This document shows positions 36,818-46,645 of a stretch of DNA of 64,000 bases, in pieces. The notes under the pieces are model-generated. The model was given only the letters and a program-made list of their open reading frames with translations, was not told the origin of the DNA and ran no database searches. How positions within the stretch are numbered: the stretch's first letter is position 1; each line of letters starts with the position of its first letter. The DNA lies in assembly GCF_025397995.1 (NCBI RefSeq), contig NZ_CP104550.1, positions 710,001 through 774,000 on the forward strand. Direction: 5' to 3'. This DNA is from Methanothermobacter wolfeii (GTDB taxonomy: Archaea > Methanobacteriota > Methanobacteria > Methanobacteriales > Methanothermobacteraceae). Position numbers and translations under genes: made by a program.

Positions 36818-38929
36818 TTATTCTATGGGTTCCCAGAGGGTCACGTCACCGCTCCTCATAACAGCCCTGAACCTACCGGCACCATCACCCATGAGGACGA
36901 GTCTGACGAAGAGAGAGTCCTCATATTTAACAGGAACAGTAACGGTCCGGTTCCTGTCCTTCAGGATATATACATTGAAGCCCGATGAGGGGTCAACGGT
37001 AACCACATCAACCCATCCTTCCTTGACGGTGAAGACCCTGCAGGGTTTCATCCCCTTAAAGAGGACGGTGCCGTTAAAGGTGACACCATCACTGCTTATA
37101 AGGGGGTTTCTGGAGATGATCTCACCTTCGGAGTAGAATGGCTTCACCGTGGGCCCCGTGAAGTTCCAGCTTCCATAGTAGAGTATCCAGTAACCCTTAT
37201 CGATGAGGCTGTCAGAGGTTACAAGGACATACCCGGATCTCCTCTCCATTAAAGCTGCAATGGAATCCGCTGCCGAAGCACTGATCCCCAGGGACTCAAG
37301 GTAGGTCATTCGCTGGTCTTCATCCATTCTGATGAGCTCTTCAATTATCCTGACAGACCCTGCGGGGTCTCCTGTGGCATCATATACTTCAAGGTAGCAT
37401 TCATCACCAGATGATGCCAGCATGCTGAGGATGCCATCTGCAAGGACAGGGTCCGATGTTGCAAGTGCCCTGTCCTGCCAGTATTCCCTCCATACACCTG
37501 GGACCCTGGGATCAAGGGGATAACCATGGTTCCGCACTGGCAACGTTTCAATATAGCCGAGCCTTCCATCGAAGTTAACGGGCCGATCAGCCATCCATGC
37601 GAAGAAGTGTCCATGGACCCAGTTACAGACCACAACTGTATCCTCCGCTGTGTTCTCCCTGATGTAAACTGCAGCATCCATCATACAGTCATCAACCCTG
37701 GGGTGGAGGCTGCCGTAACTGTCAAGGGCGATTAGGGGTGAGGGTAGGACAAGCATGACTATGATTGAGGCTGAAAGAAGACTCCTGAAGGGTGGGTCCA
37801 TGTTTTTCCTGCGGGCGAGGCGGGTTCTTATTTCACTGAAGAAAAGGGCGGATGTTACAGAGAGGGGGGGCTATGAGGACTTCAATGAAACGCAAACCCC
37901 CGCTGAGGCACACCAGACCCGCAACAAGCCAGATCATCACAGTCATGAACAGGAACCCATCATCACCCCTGAGCCTCCTCAGGGGCTCTAAACCCATTAT
38001 CCCCGCAATCAGAAGGCCAGGACCTGTACCTGTTATGATTTCAGCAAATCCTGGAGGCTGAAGCTCTGTTATGTTCGCATAGGGACTGGGAAATGCACCT
38101 GTCATTGTGGATGACCCTGTATTCAGGATTTCAGGAAACAGCTGCCCTGCAGCACCGGAGGCCATAAGGGGGATCCCCCGTATGAGTGAAGGTATCCTCC
38201 CGGGATCCGTGAGTTCAATGAGGGCCGTGGTAATTAAGAGGAAGAGGAGGATGTTCCTGTCCCTGTACCTGAGTATGAATATCCCGCAGGAAACCAGGAG
38301 CACGTAATAGAGTATCTGCCAGCCGTTCCATGCAGTCGAGTAGAGGGTGATGAGCATGGCAGAGACGGTACTCCACCTCCAGTCATCCCTCCGCACTGAA
38401 AGGTAGAGTGAGTGGACCACCATGAGAGGGAAGAGGACATTGAATATGTCGGTATCATAAAATCCAGGGACGGTCCTCATGAAATAGAAGGGTGCTGTGA
38501 CTGCAAGGAGCCCTGCAAGGCCGGATGAGAGATCATCACAGTCAAGGCTCCCTGCAAAGAGGAACACCGCAACCCCTGCAGGGGGGAGACCACCGCAGGG
38601 AGCCAGAAGGCCAGTTCACTCAGGCTTAAAAACCGGGATGTTAGTAGATGAAGGATGATGGTGATGAAGGCGAGGAGGGGTGGATAGTCAAGGGGGACCC
38701 CTGGAGGATAGTATGAGTGCCGGTCCCATCCATCACCATCAGAGAGTTCGCCATGATCCAGGAGGTTCATGGCGAGCCTGAGGTTATAGTATGAGTCCAT
38801 ATCATACATGAGGGGTTCATGGTGCCTTTCACTATGCAGGCTGCTGTTATCGGTACCTGCCCTTACCGCAAAGCCGGTAGTAAGGAGGATGAATATTACT
38901 ATCAGGGATCCTCTGGTCAACTTTATCAT
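36818..38929 (-). pseudogene. STT3/AglB-like membrane protein, broken by two frameshifts
   Basis: Three frames join into one protein of about 700 residues. The N-terminal part has the oligosaccharyltransferase DxD region (YDMDSYYNLRLAMNLLDHG, then SYYPPG and LDYPPLLAF). The middle is polytopic. The outside C-terminal domain carries NWVHGHFFAWMADRPVN, where true AglB has WWDYG. One C is missing from a 6-C tract (38581-38586 as G on plus) and one C is extra in a 7-C tract (37864-37870). The two indels have opposite sign. It could be real decay, phase variation or base-calling error. The altered WWDYG suggests a divergent transferase even if intact. Confidence 0.78.
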
Positions 38930-38964
38930 CTGCCATGTATGTTTACATCCTACTTTTATCATAA

Positions 38965-38975
38965 AATTATAAATA
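38965..38975. promoter_or_regulatory. Shared TATA element between STT3-like and prepilin peptidase genes
   Basis: AAATTATAAATA is AT-rich on both strands. It is suitably placed for a minus transcript starting near 38942 (ATG 38929) and a plus transcript starting near 39000 (ATG 39025). Its position also argues against the upstream minus-strand ATG at 38962. Confidence 0.4.
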
Positions 38976-39024
38976 TGGACAGCCCGAGAGTATTCCTAGT
39001 ATATAAGCATATGGAGTGATTATC

Positions 39025-40173
39025 ATGATTATAGATATCTTAACGGTTTTAATAGCAGTTCTGGTCTGTCTTTACGCATCCTACAGTGACCTGAAGAAGG
39101 GTATTATCCCCAACAGGATCACCTTTCCTGTTATAGGGGCGGGTCTTGGTATAAATGCTTTGAAGGCCTATCTACTTGAGGATCCATGGTTATTCATTTA
39201 CACGGCAATCTTCACTGCAGGAATATTTGCACTGGGCTACATCCTCTGGAGGATGGGGGCATGGGCCGGTGGTGATGTCAAGCTCTTCACGGCGGTAACA
39301 GCTCTCCTCCCCTTCCAGCCACACATCATAGACTACAAGTTCATGGGAATAAACTTCCCTGTAACAGCCCTCTACCCTTTTCCTCTCACGGTTATCATAA
39401 ACAGCATACTCTCCCTCCTACCCTTCCTACTCATATTCGTGTTCTTCATAATCTACACATCCCGCAGGGAACTGATGGATGAATTCATGGAGCCGCTGAA
39501 GCAGTACCGGGCCAACATGCTACTGTCCCTGGTCATAACATCTGCAGTAACACTCTCATTCATTGTAATAGATTTCCTGCCATTCCAGATCATAATACTG
39601 ACACTCTTGGTGATCTACCTCCTCACAATGGCCATATCAAAGCTTCCGCCACGCTTAAAGGCCATTGTTGTCTCAGCTGTCCTCGTGTACTCCCTCTACA
39701 GGAACTTTGAGCTTACGGTGAGCGGTGTTGTTATACTCTGGGTGTCCATCACCATCATCCAGCTCATCAGGAAGCTCCTGACATCTGTTGCAAGGGAGGC
39801 CCTCCAGGACACGGTGAAGGTGAGTGAACTCCGTGAGGGCATGATACTCGCACACTCACTCTACAGGAGGGGGGATGACTACTACTTTGATGACGCATCC
39901 TTCCTTGACAGGTTCAGGACAGCCGCAAGGACAGGTGATGTATCCTCTCTTACATACCGTGGTGAACCTGTGGTATCTGCAATGGCTGCGGGTCTCCGGG
40001 AGGAGGAGATTGAGACCCTCAGGGGGCTGGTATCTGAGGGTAAGATAAGGGATGAGTTCCGTGTAAGGAGGGGTATGCCATTTGCCCCTGCAATATTCAT
40101 CGGACTCATGATCTCACTCCTGGTGGGGGACCTTGCAATGCTACTCTCAAGGGTCCTTGATGTGATATTCTAG
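39025..40173 (+). CDS. Prepilin peptidase-like aspartyl protease (A24, archaeal type)
   Basis: This membrane protein has 382 residues. The first aspartate is in YASYSDLKKGIIPN. The second, in the GxGD-like motif, is seen as WAGGDVKLF. These are the active residues of type IV prepilin and preflagellin peptidases (PilD/FlaK/EppA). The C-terminus is long, with an extra soluble part (about residues 260-345) before a final helix. GGAGTGAT precedes ATG 39025 by 4 bp. It heads a set of prepilin-like genes, which it probably processes. Confidence 0.88.
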   Translation: MIIDILTVLIAVLVCLYASYSDLKKGIIPNRITFPVIGAGLGINALKAYLLEDPWLFIYTAIFTAGIFALGYILWRMGAWAGGDVKLFTAVTALLPFQPHIIDYKFMGINFPVTALYPFPLTVIINSILSLLPFLLIFVFFIIYTSRRELMDEFMEPLKQYRANMLLSLVITSAVTLSFIVIDFLPFQIIILTLLVIYLLTMAISKLPPRLKAIVVSAVLVYSLYRNFELTVSGVVILWVSITIIQLIRKLLTSVAREALQDTVKVSELREGMILAHSLYRRGDDYYFDDASFLDRFRTAARTGDVSSLTYRGEPVVSAMAAGLREEEIETLRGLVSEGKIRDEFRVRRGMPFAPAIFIGLMISLLVGDLAMLLSRVLDVIF

Positions 40174-40233
40174 CCAAATCTTATATGTTGTGCTGAACAT
40201 AGAATCTATTAGAGATATGTACAGGTGATCTTG

Positions 40234-40665
40234 ATGGATAATGGGGGACAGGTTTCCCTTGAATACCTCCTGCTGATACTTGTCGTCACACTTGTACTTG
40301 GAGGCGTGACGATACCCCTCATAGGCAGCTCCATAGAGGCGAGTACGGATGTTTCAAGGGCCTCTGATGCAAAGATAGCCGTCCAGACCCTTGCCGATGC
40401 CGCGGATATAGTCTACTCCAATGGACCAGGTGCCAAGAGGACCGTGAGTTTCTACATACCGGTAGACGGCACACTGCTTGCAGGTAACAGCCGTGTAATA
40501 TTCACGGTAACCTACACCAACGGAACGAGGTCAAATATAACAGCCAGCACACAGTACAATATAACAGCCAGTGCAACCCAGCTCACCAGGGGATGGTACA
40601 CGGCTGTGGTTTACTGGCCTCTTAACTCAAGCACGGTATCTGTAATCAACATTACAAGGAAATAG
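40234..40665 (+). CDS. Class III signal-peptide prepilin
   Basis: The protein has 143 residues. After a short N-terminus MDNGG comes QVSLEYLLL, which fits the class III signal peptide motif QxSxExxxL. A hydrophobic helix follows. The rest is beta-rich with sequons (NGTRSNITAS, YNITASA, NSSTVSVINIT), as in glycosylated archaeal pilins. GGTGAT lies 4 bp ahead of ATG 40234. It is a probable substrate of the upstream peptidase. Confidence 0.86.
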   Translation: MDNGGQVSLEYLLLILVVTLVLGGVTIPLIGSSIEASTDVSRASDAKIAVQTLADAADIVYSNGPGAKRTVSFYIPVDGTLLAGNSRVIFTVTYTNGTRSNITASTQYNITASATQLTRGWYTAVVYWPLNSSTVSVINITRK

Positions 40666-40674
40666 GGAGAGATC

Positions 40675-41571
40675 ATGATGGGTTTTTTTTCAAGGCTGGG
40701 TAAGGCAGTGATAACACTTTTCAATATTATAGGAACGGTCATATTCTGGATAATCGAACTCCCGGGAGTGATAAGGCAGCTGCCCTCCATCATAAGGGAG
40801 GGCGTATCAGGGGTTGATATGAATGGTATCATGGAGAGGGTCCATGAGAGGACAAGGGGCCTTGCCAGGGAGATAAATACCGGGCAGGATGAGGAGATCC
40901 AGGAGATCCTTGAAGAGGCCCGTAACCATAACATCGATATCCCCAGGGATGATGCGCCCATAATCATAAAGTCCCAGGGCTTTGACCCCTCTGAAAAGGA
41001 GAACGCTGTCCTTAAACTTCAGATTGCGGCTTCACTCTTCATCATAGCATCCATCGTATACGTCTTCAACTTCATATCCATCATCATATTCGTGCCGGTG
41101 GCACTCATACTTGTTGCCCTTGTTGTATACATCCTCTACAGGCAGATAAGGGTCATGTACCCGGCTGACTTTGAGGCCTACAGGGACTTCTTCTTCATGT
41201 ACATGGCTGTTGGCCTTGTTATCATCATAGTATCAGGAAACCCATTCCTGACAATGGCGTTTCCCTTCCTGTTCTTCCCCTCCCTCACGATATTCATATT
41301 CGCTGTGCTTGCAGCTGCAGCGGTGTTCCTCATATTCAGAATAAGGTATGTGCGTGATTACACCTTCGGTGAGGTTATTGATGCAGGTGAGAACACATCC
41401 TATGTCAGGGTTGACTATGATATAAGGAGCAATGTGAAGCCCGATGTCTACATAGTTGAGAACAATGGCTTCGATGTCAGGGTCCATGATACCGTGAAGC
41501 TTGCGGTTGATGGCTCGATCATGAGTATGAGGGGTAACAGGCCCATAAGGATCATAGGTGTTGAAGAATAA
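40675..41571 (+). CDS. DUF2101-type membrane protein
   Basis: The protein has 298 residues. A first hydrophobic segment and an amphipathic region (about residues 10-45) precede a charged helical part (HERTRGLAREINTGQDEEIQEILEE). Four transmembrane segments and a soluble C-terminal domain of about 75 residues follow. The family is common in Methanobacteria and has no known role. It lies 9 bp after the prepilin gene, suggesting a part in the pilus system. Confidence 0.72.
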   Translation: MMGFFSRLGKAVITLFNIIGTVIFWIIELPGVIRQLPSIIREGVSGVDMNGIMERVHERTRGLAREINTGQDEEIQEILEEARNHNIDIPRDDAPIIIKSQGFDPSEKENAVLKLQIAASLFIIASIVYVFNFISIIIFVPVALILVALVVYILYRQIRVMYPADFEAYRDFFFMYMAVGLVIIIVSGNPFLTMAFPFLFFPSLTIFIFAVLAAAAVFLIFRIRYVRDYTFGEVIDAGENTSYVRVDYDIRSNVKPDVYIVENNGFDVRVHDTVKLAVDGSIMSMRGNRPIRIIGVEE

Positions 41572-41580
41572 GCTTCTATT

Positions 41581-41649
41581 TTTTATATGCTGAGGGTTAG
41601 AGGTACGGTTTCAGGAATAGGTTTTTAGTTTTTTATGGGCTGAGGGTTA
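41581..41649. repeat. 50-bp-period duplication at the 3' end of the minus-strand prepilin gene
   Basis: TTTTATATGCTGAGGGTTA (41581-41599) is repeated as TTTTATGGGCTGAGGGTTA (41631-41649), with 17 of 19 bases equal. The second copy holds the last codons and stop of the prepilin gene (TLSP on minus). The first copy is a near-identical echo of that end outside the gene. Confidence 0.8.
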
Positions 41650-42022
41650 CTGTGTAGGTTTTATCTCCAAGTTTAACCGTCGTGTCATTAACCCTCACAC
41701 ATCCTCCAAGGTTGAGGATGTATTCAACCGTCCGGTTAATGACCGTGGCCCTGTAATTCTGGGGCAGAGGACTGTCAAGGTTTATGGTCACCGTCTTATT
41801 CCTGTCCCCTGTGATCCTCACACCCATAACCTTCACAGGCTTCATGGACACGTTGGAGTAAGTGATCTCCGCAACAGCACTTGAAGCCCCCTCCTTTGCA
41901 GAGGCAGCAATACTGTTTTCCTGTGACTGGGGACCTGCTATTGAGGAGAAAACAAGTACTATTATGAGTATGAATGAAGCGATAAGCAGGAACTCTGCAG
42001 ATACCTGGCCCCTTAAATCCAT
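41633..42022 (-). CDS. Class III signal-peptide prepilin (minus strand)
   Basis: The protein has 129 residues. MDLRG is followed by QVSAEFLLI, a class III signal motif, and a hydrophobic helix ending IVLVFSSIAG. The remainder is a short beta-rich domain with sequons (SNVSM, DRNKT, INRTV, VNDTT). GGAG with GATGAT sits 4-10 bp ahead of the ATG. It is transcribed away from the large pilin-like genes and shares an AT-rich promoter region with them. Confidence 0.83.
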   Translation of the reverse strand: MDLRGQVSAEFLLIASFILIIVLVFSSIAGPQSQENSIAASAKEGASSAVAEITYSNVSMKPVKVMGVRITGDRNKTVTINLDSPLPQNYRATVINRTVEYILNLGGCVRVNDTTVKLGDKTYTVTLSP

Positions 42023-42056
42023 AACAGATCATCTCCAGAAAATATTATAGATCAAC

Positions 42057-42070
42057 AGATATATATAATG
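42057..42070. promoter_or_regulatory. Shared TATA element of the divergent pilin genes
   Basis: GATATATATAATG is TATA-like on both strands. It lies 57 bp before the plus-strand ATG 42117 and 36 bp from the minus-strand prepilin start, so one element may drive both. Confidence 0.45.
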
Positions 42071-42116
42071 TTTCATCTCATAAATGAACACAGATAAGGA
42101 GAAGGGGATAAATTAT

Positions 42117-42998
42117 ATGGATATGCTGTCTGATAGACGGGGATTTGCATTTTCACTTGACATTCTACTTGCACTCATACCACTGACGATCCTCCTCGGT
42201 ATGCTGGCTGCGGATATGGACAACATAATGTACCTCACCCAGAGTACCATATACCAGAGCTCACTGGATCGCCACGCCTCAGATGTTGCAGACGCCCTTG
42301 TTGAGACTTCAGGGGTACCATTCGACTGGGAAAAGAGAGGGAACCCGCAGACAGTCGGCCTTGCAAGGCATGACCCAGTTAAAGGTCTTCCACAGAAGAA
42401 CTACCTCTCACCCTCAAAGGTGGCGGGTATAAATACCACGAATATGGGTGAACTTATAGGGCCCAGGTACGGCTATTACATCAACATAACAACAGCAGAG
42501 GGACTTACAATCAGGACCCTCGGCACGCTGAACACAAGCGCAAGTGACATCGTGAGGGTTGAACGCTATGTCCTCACAAGTAAGGTGGAGCGTGTGGGTT
42601 CAATAGAGGGCCTTATAAGGGACGCGGGACAGCCAAGAACCTACACCACCAATTTCCCGACCAATGAGGCTTACCTACGAATCTATGACTACTGGGTCCT
42701 CGTGATTAACAGGGGATATAATTCTGCCTTTGTTGATGTTAACAACAACCGTGTGGTGCCACCAAACGATATAAATCAGCATGTAACCGAGATAAAGCGG
42801 CAGATAAATGAAACCTACCTCTACAATGACACCATCTTCAGGGATAACATACTCAGCGTGAGGACCCAGAGTAACCCCGGCGCCTCCATGGATGTTTACA
42901 TACTTGCAGCTCCAAAGGGCACACCTCCGGGGCAGATAACTCTGGATAATGTTAGACTCAGACCGGCTAAATTCATACTTTACCTGTGGATAAGGTGA
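42117..42998 (+). CDS. Pilin-like exported protein with N-terminal hydrophobic helix
   Basis: The protein has 293 residues. The N-terminus MDMLSDRRGFAFSLDILLALIPL recalls the prepilin helix but lacks the standard QxSxExxxL motif. About 250 residues of outside domain follow, with sequons (INTTN, YINIT, NTSAS). ATG 42117 has GGGGAT 7 bp upstream, while the ATG at 42084 lies too far from any site. The next gene begins 6 bp after its stop. Family not recognised. Confidence 0.72.
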   Translation: MDMLSDRRGFAFSLDILLALIPLTILLGMLAADMDNIMYLTQSTIYQSSLDRHASDVADALVETSGVPFDWEKRGNPQTVGLARHDPVKGLPQKNYLSPSKVAGINTTNMGELIGPRYGYYINITTAEGLTIRTLGTLNTSASDIVRVERYVLTSKVERVGSIEGLIRDAGQPRTYTTNFPTNEAYLRIYDYWVLVINRGYNSAFVDVNNNRVVPPNDINQHVTEIKRQINETYLYNDTIFRDNILSVRTQSNPGASMDVYILAAPKGTPPGQITLDNVRLRPAKFILYLWIR

Positions 42999-43004
42999 TT
43001 TATC

Positions 43005-45074
43005 ATGATCCGTGATCTTAGCAGCGATGAGGGTGGATTAATATTCACAACAGATGCTGTACTTGCACTTATAGTGGTATTCATCCTGACAGCTTCAATT
43101 GCAACCTACTTTGCACTCCCATCATACATGGGCTCTGATCACCAGCACCTCGAGACCATGGCGGCGGATGCCCTTGACATCATGAGGGAGGACGGGACAC
43201 TCTACTCTGCAGCCGCAATGTACTCAAGAAACAATACTGCAGGTGCAGAGAACCTCATAAAACAGGATCTTAACTCCATCCTCCCACCAGGGGTCGGGTA
43301 TGAATTCCAGATAGGCACCTACCCTGCCATAAGGAATGATAGCGGAATACTTGTCGCAAGGGACACAGCATCAAGGGCCATTGTAATCTCGGGGCCTGAG
43401 GAGGGCTGGCTCGGACGTGCATGGTACAAGCAGGAGGAGGTGACCCTTGAGGACCAAGAGATAAACTCAACCACGACGGTCTGGAACTTCCACAACTGGT
43501 TAACCAACTTCTGGAACCAACTTTATTCAAGACCCTACTGGGGCTACAAGACAAGCCCCAGGAACATCAGCTTCTCTGTCCCATCAACAAATATCCACTG
43601 GGGAAAATTCCTGATGGGATCATGCAACAGAGTGAACAGGTCATCCTACGGCGCGAACGTTGTAATAAACAACGTACCCCACATTGTAGGGAATGACAGC
43701 TTCACATTCCTCAACCTGAGACCTGGCACAACAAGGGAGCGAATGTACAACTACCAGGGCAACATCACCTCCCTCACAGGGGGCGCCAACAACTTCTATG
43801 TACGGTTCACCAACATGACCACAACTGGTTACTCTGACTATGACCTTCCATGGTTTTCAATCATAGCAAACTACACCACCACCATAAAGGTGCCCAAGGG
43901 TATCATCACCAGAACCTACCAGTTCAATGATGCTGCTGGACTGGCCGTGCCCAGCCAGACAAGGCTCGACCTGAACGGGACCATGGGTTATGGCCGTATA
44001 TATGACCTCAACAAGGGTACTGTCACGAACCTCAATACGAGGAGGGTGATAGCCTGGAGTAGCATGGTGAGGCAGAACCATATATACTCTGATGGACTTC
44101 CATTTGTAATCGATAATGTTAATGGAAGAGGGGCTGATGGATGCGCAGTCAGCGTTACCCAGGATATACCCATACCTGCCGGTTCAAGGATACTGGACGC
44201 CTACACCATCGTGAACCCCTATGGTGGTGTGGACAATGCCCTGGTGGAGGTCTGGAATGGTACAGCATGGAACGTGGCCTTCTGTTCCTTCAACTATGGA
44301 GGGGTAACCTACAGTACAGTCCGTGATGGATACGGTAACGTCCCGGGCATAATTTATGTGAGGGACTACCTGCGGGCAGGTCAGACAAATAAGGTCCGGG
44401 TTACGATATGGGATAACGTTCCCGGGCAGGACTATGACCTTGTTGGACTCGTTGACTCCTACACCACAGTCTCCTACACGTCTCTCCCAATCCAGTGGAA
44501 CAACTACCCCTTCAACAGCTACCAGAACTCAACCAATGTATCAGCACCTGTAAGACAATTCACCATTGGCCCAGACGCCAAGAAAGTCCTGCTCTTTGTG
44601 GGCGCAGGTCTTGATACAAAATCAGTGAAGGTCGAGGTTAAAAACTCAACAAGTGCCTGGACCCAGCTCTACAGCGGCCCTGTCCCCTTCTCACTGGATA
44701 TCGGGGCAATTGATGCTGCTGGAAGCAGGATATTCGCAACAGGCAGTCCTGGCAACTACAGTACAAGACCCGGCACATATAATATCCGCGTGACAGTAAA
44801 CTCAGGGCAGGGCTGGGAGTCAGGCGACTCCAATGCAGAGATCTACTCCGGTACACGTGTCGCCGTCATCTACCCCAAGTTCCTTGCAAACATGTGGGCC
44901 ACCCAGTACTCAAATGACGCCTACACGGCCCAGGCCCTGGCTAAACAGGAGCTTATCGACATGCTCAGACAGTCAGGTTACACCATAGATGAACGCCTCA
45001 TAAAGACGGAGGCACTCTACACAGGGGATATCCCCAACTCGTTACCCGTCAGACTGACACTATGGAGGAGTTGA
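43005..45074 (+). CDS. Large pilin-like or adhesin-like surface protein
   Basis: The protein has 689 residues. The N-terminus RDLSSDEGGLIFTTDAVLALIVVFILT has a short charged head then one hydrophobic helix, as in the neighbouring proteins. The remaining 640 residues are beta-rich with many N-glycosylation sequons (SRNNTA, NSTTTV, NRSSYG, TNMTTTG and others). It may be a tip adhesin or pseudopilin. Overlaps the next gene's upstream frame. No known domain is recognised. Confidence 0.74.
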   Translation: MIRDLSSDEGGLIFTTDAVLALIVVFILTASIATYFALPSYMGSDHQHLETMAADALDIMREDGTLYSAAAMYSRNNTAGAENLIKQDLNSILPPGVGYEFQIGTYPAIRNDSGILVARDTASRAIVISGPEEGWLGRAWYKQEEVTLEDQEINSTTTVWNFHNWLTNFWNQLYSRPYWGYKTSPRNISFSVPSTNIHWGKFLMGSCNRVNRSSYGANVVINNVPHIVGNDSFTFLNLRPGTTRERMYNYQGNITSLTGGANNFYVRFTNMTTTGYSDYDLPWFSIIANYTTTIKVPKGIITRTYQFNDAAGLAVPSQTRLDLNGTMGYGRIYDLNKGTVTNLNTRRVIAWSSMVRQNHIYSDGLPFVIDNVNGRGADGCAVSVTQDIPIPAGSRILDAYTIVNPYGGVDNALVEVWNGTAWNVAFCSFNYGGVTYSTVRDGYGNVPGIIYVRDYLRAGQTNKVRVTIWDNVPGQDYDLVGLVDSYTTVSYTSLPIQWNNYPFNSYQNSTNVSAPVRQFTIGPDAKKVLLFVGAGLDTKSVKVEVKNSTSAWTQLYSGPVPFSLDIGAIDAAGSRIFATGSPGNYSTRPGTYNIRVTVNSGQGWESGDSNAEIYSGTRVAVIYPKFLANMWATQYSNDAYTAQALAKQELIDMLRQSGYTIDERLIKTEALYTGDIPNSLPVRLTLWRS

Positions 45075-45076
45075 TT

Positions 45077-46126
45077 ATGAGAATAATCCACGATGAGGAT
45101 GGATATGCATTCACACCACTTGCAGTGCTCCTCTTCATACCGGTCATTATAATCGCAATATCCTATGGCAACATAGTCAATGAGGCCAACATGCTGGCCG
45201 GCCTTGCAACAGGGGGGGACGTTACCGTCACCGTGGCAGCCTCCATATACTCAACCATTGAAAAGGCTGCAGCAGACGCTGGGCGTAATGCTGCATACAA
45301 TGCATCAAGGAATGTTATTGATAACGCAGAGTTCTTCCCCCATGGAACAAGCAAGGCAAATATAACAGGTAACATAGTTGATGCAATAAACTATAACGTT
45401 ATAAACACGTCCCTTGAACTTGAAAGGCAGACAGGGCGTCAGATATACATAAACGACATCCCCATAACAAATTATACAAGCGCCACATTCACAATGGCAG
45501 ATGTTAACATAACACAGGATGACCCCTTCGGCTTCAAGGTGAATATACGTGGGGGTATACCGATAAGGATAGTTCAGAAGGAGCAGGTATATGAGTTCAG
45601 GTTACCACCAACATCAGCCTATGTGAGCATTGAGGGTATAGAGGACCCCTACATCTGGATAAACACAAAGTTTCGTCAGAGTAACGTCATATACAAGTAC
45701 CCATACTATGCAACTAACGGCTCATATCGAGATTACCGTATGAATGAGAACGTTGATAGTGACAGCCACCTTCAGAACCTGTGGTACTGTTTAAACGGAA
45801 CAGATAACCCCAGCAATATAACACCACGCTCCTACTACTTCATTGACCCCTACGGACTTTCATTCTTTGATAGACTTGAGAACCGTTCAACATCAGCTGA
45901 CCCGGAATATACCCGTATGAGCACCTTCATCCTCGGGGATCCGCTCCTTGAGGACCATAACGGTAACCAGTACATCTCAAAGGTTGATAGGGACTATTTC
46001 AGGGGAATTCCAGGTACAGCCATAAGGGTGAGGGGCAGTGACATGAGCGACCCCCTGGGCGCCCTGTTCTGCCTCTCCCAGACATATAAGGATCTTCTTG
46101 GACTTGCAGCAAATAATTACACTTAA
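45077..46126 (+). CDS. Pilin-like exported protein
   Basis: The protein has 349 residues. The N-terminus MRIIHDEDGYAFTPLAVLLFIPVIII repeats the charged-head plus helix pattern. The body has sequons (YNASRN, INTSLE, NYTSAT, NGTDNPS). ATG 45077 is supported by GGAGG 10 bp upstream. It starts 2 bp after the stop of the large gene. Probably exported and assembled with its neighbours. Confidence 0.72.
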   Translation: MRIIHDEDGYAFTPLAVLLFIPVIIIAISYGNIVNEANMLAGLATGGDVTVTVAASIYSTIEKAAADAGRNAAYNASRNVIDNAEFFPHGTSKANITGNIVDAINYNVINTSLELERQTGRQIYINDIPITNYTSATFTMADVNITQDDPFGFKVNIRGGIPIRIVQKEQVYEFRLPPTSAYVSIEGIEDPYIWINTKFRQSNVIYKYPYYATNGSYRDYRMNENVDSDSHLQNLWYCLNGTDNPSNITPRSYYFIDPYGLSFFDRLENRSTSADPEYTRMSTFILGDPLLEDHNGNQYISKVDRDYFRGIPGTAIRVRGSDMSDPLGALFCLSQTYKDLLGLAANNYT

Positions 46127-46136
46127 TGGTGGTTTA

Positions 46137-46526
46137 ATGGATGATAAGGGTATTTTAAGCATAGACTTCATCTTCGCAACCCTCATAGCCATACTGATAA
46201 TGGCGGGGATGGTGGCAATGGTTAACAATGAACTCTCAAGGACGCAGACTGGGGAACTTGGAGAGGCAAGGATGGTCGGCGAACGCGTGGCAGGAGCTGT
46301 CAATGCAGCCTACACCAATGGACCGGGATTCGCTGCAAATATAACAATACCATCCCATCTTAACTGTACGGTTGAAGTGAGGAACGGTGAGGTCAGGGTC
46401 TTTTACGGGACATATACAGTGAACCTGGACATCATCCCCAAGGTCAATGTCACCACAACCAACATGACACCCGGAAAATATACCGTGATGAACAGGAATG
46501 GTACGGTGATTATAACTCGGATATGA
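46137..46526 (+). CDS. Small pilin-like protein
   Basis: The protein has 129 residues. MDDKGILSIDFIFATLIAILIMAG gives the N-terminal helix. A short domain with sequons follows (AANITI, LNCTVE, NVTTTN, NMTPG). It resembles the minus-strand prepilin in size and the phrase AAYTNGPG resembles YSNGPGAK of the first prepilin. GGTGG is 4 bp ahead of ATG 46137. It is the last gene of the pilin-like run. Confidence 0.74.
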   Translation: MDDKGILSIDFIFATLIAILIMAGMVAMVNNELSRTQTGELGEARMVGERVAGAVNAAYTNGPGFAANITIPSHLNCTVEVRNGEVRVFYGTYTVNLDIIPKVNVTTTNMTPGKYTVMNRNGTVIITRI

Positions 46527-46575
46527 AGTAATTTCTGTATGTTGATGGAAGGAATGGTACCGTATAATCATGATA
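46485..46575. repeat. 56-bp-period echo of the 3' end of the small pilin-like gene
   Basis: The last codons around AGGAATGGTAC (46494-46504) are echoed at 46550-46560, with looser similarity on both sides (TGATGAACAGG against TGATGGAAGG). The second copy is outside the gene and not in a sensible frame. Confidence 0.65.
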
Positions 46576-46645
46576 TCTTCCCGCATACCATATGGCTATT
46601 GAGTACGTTTAGCAAAACCATGAACTGATTTAGGAGGATTATAGA

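Noticed and set aside
37864-38586. Calling the STT3-like gene phase-variable
   Set aside because: C tracts of 6-7 bases are short for phase variation and two indels of opposite sign would both have to switch. Sequence error or decay is at least as likely, so it is listed only as a possibility.
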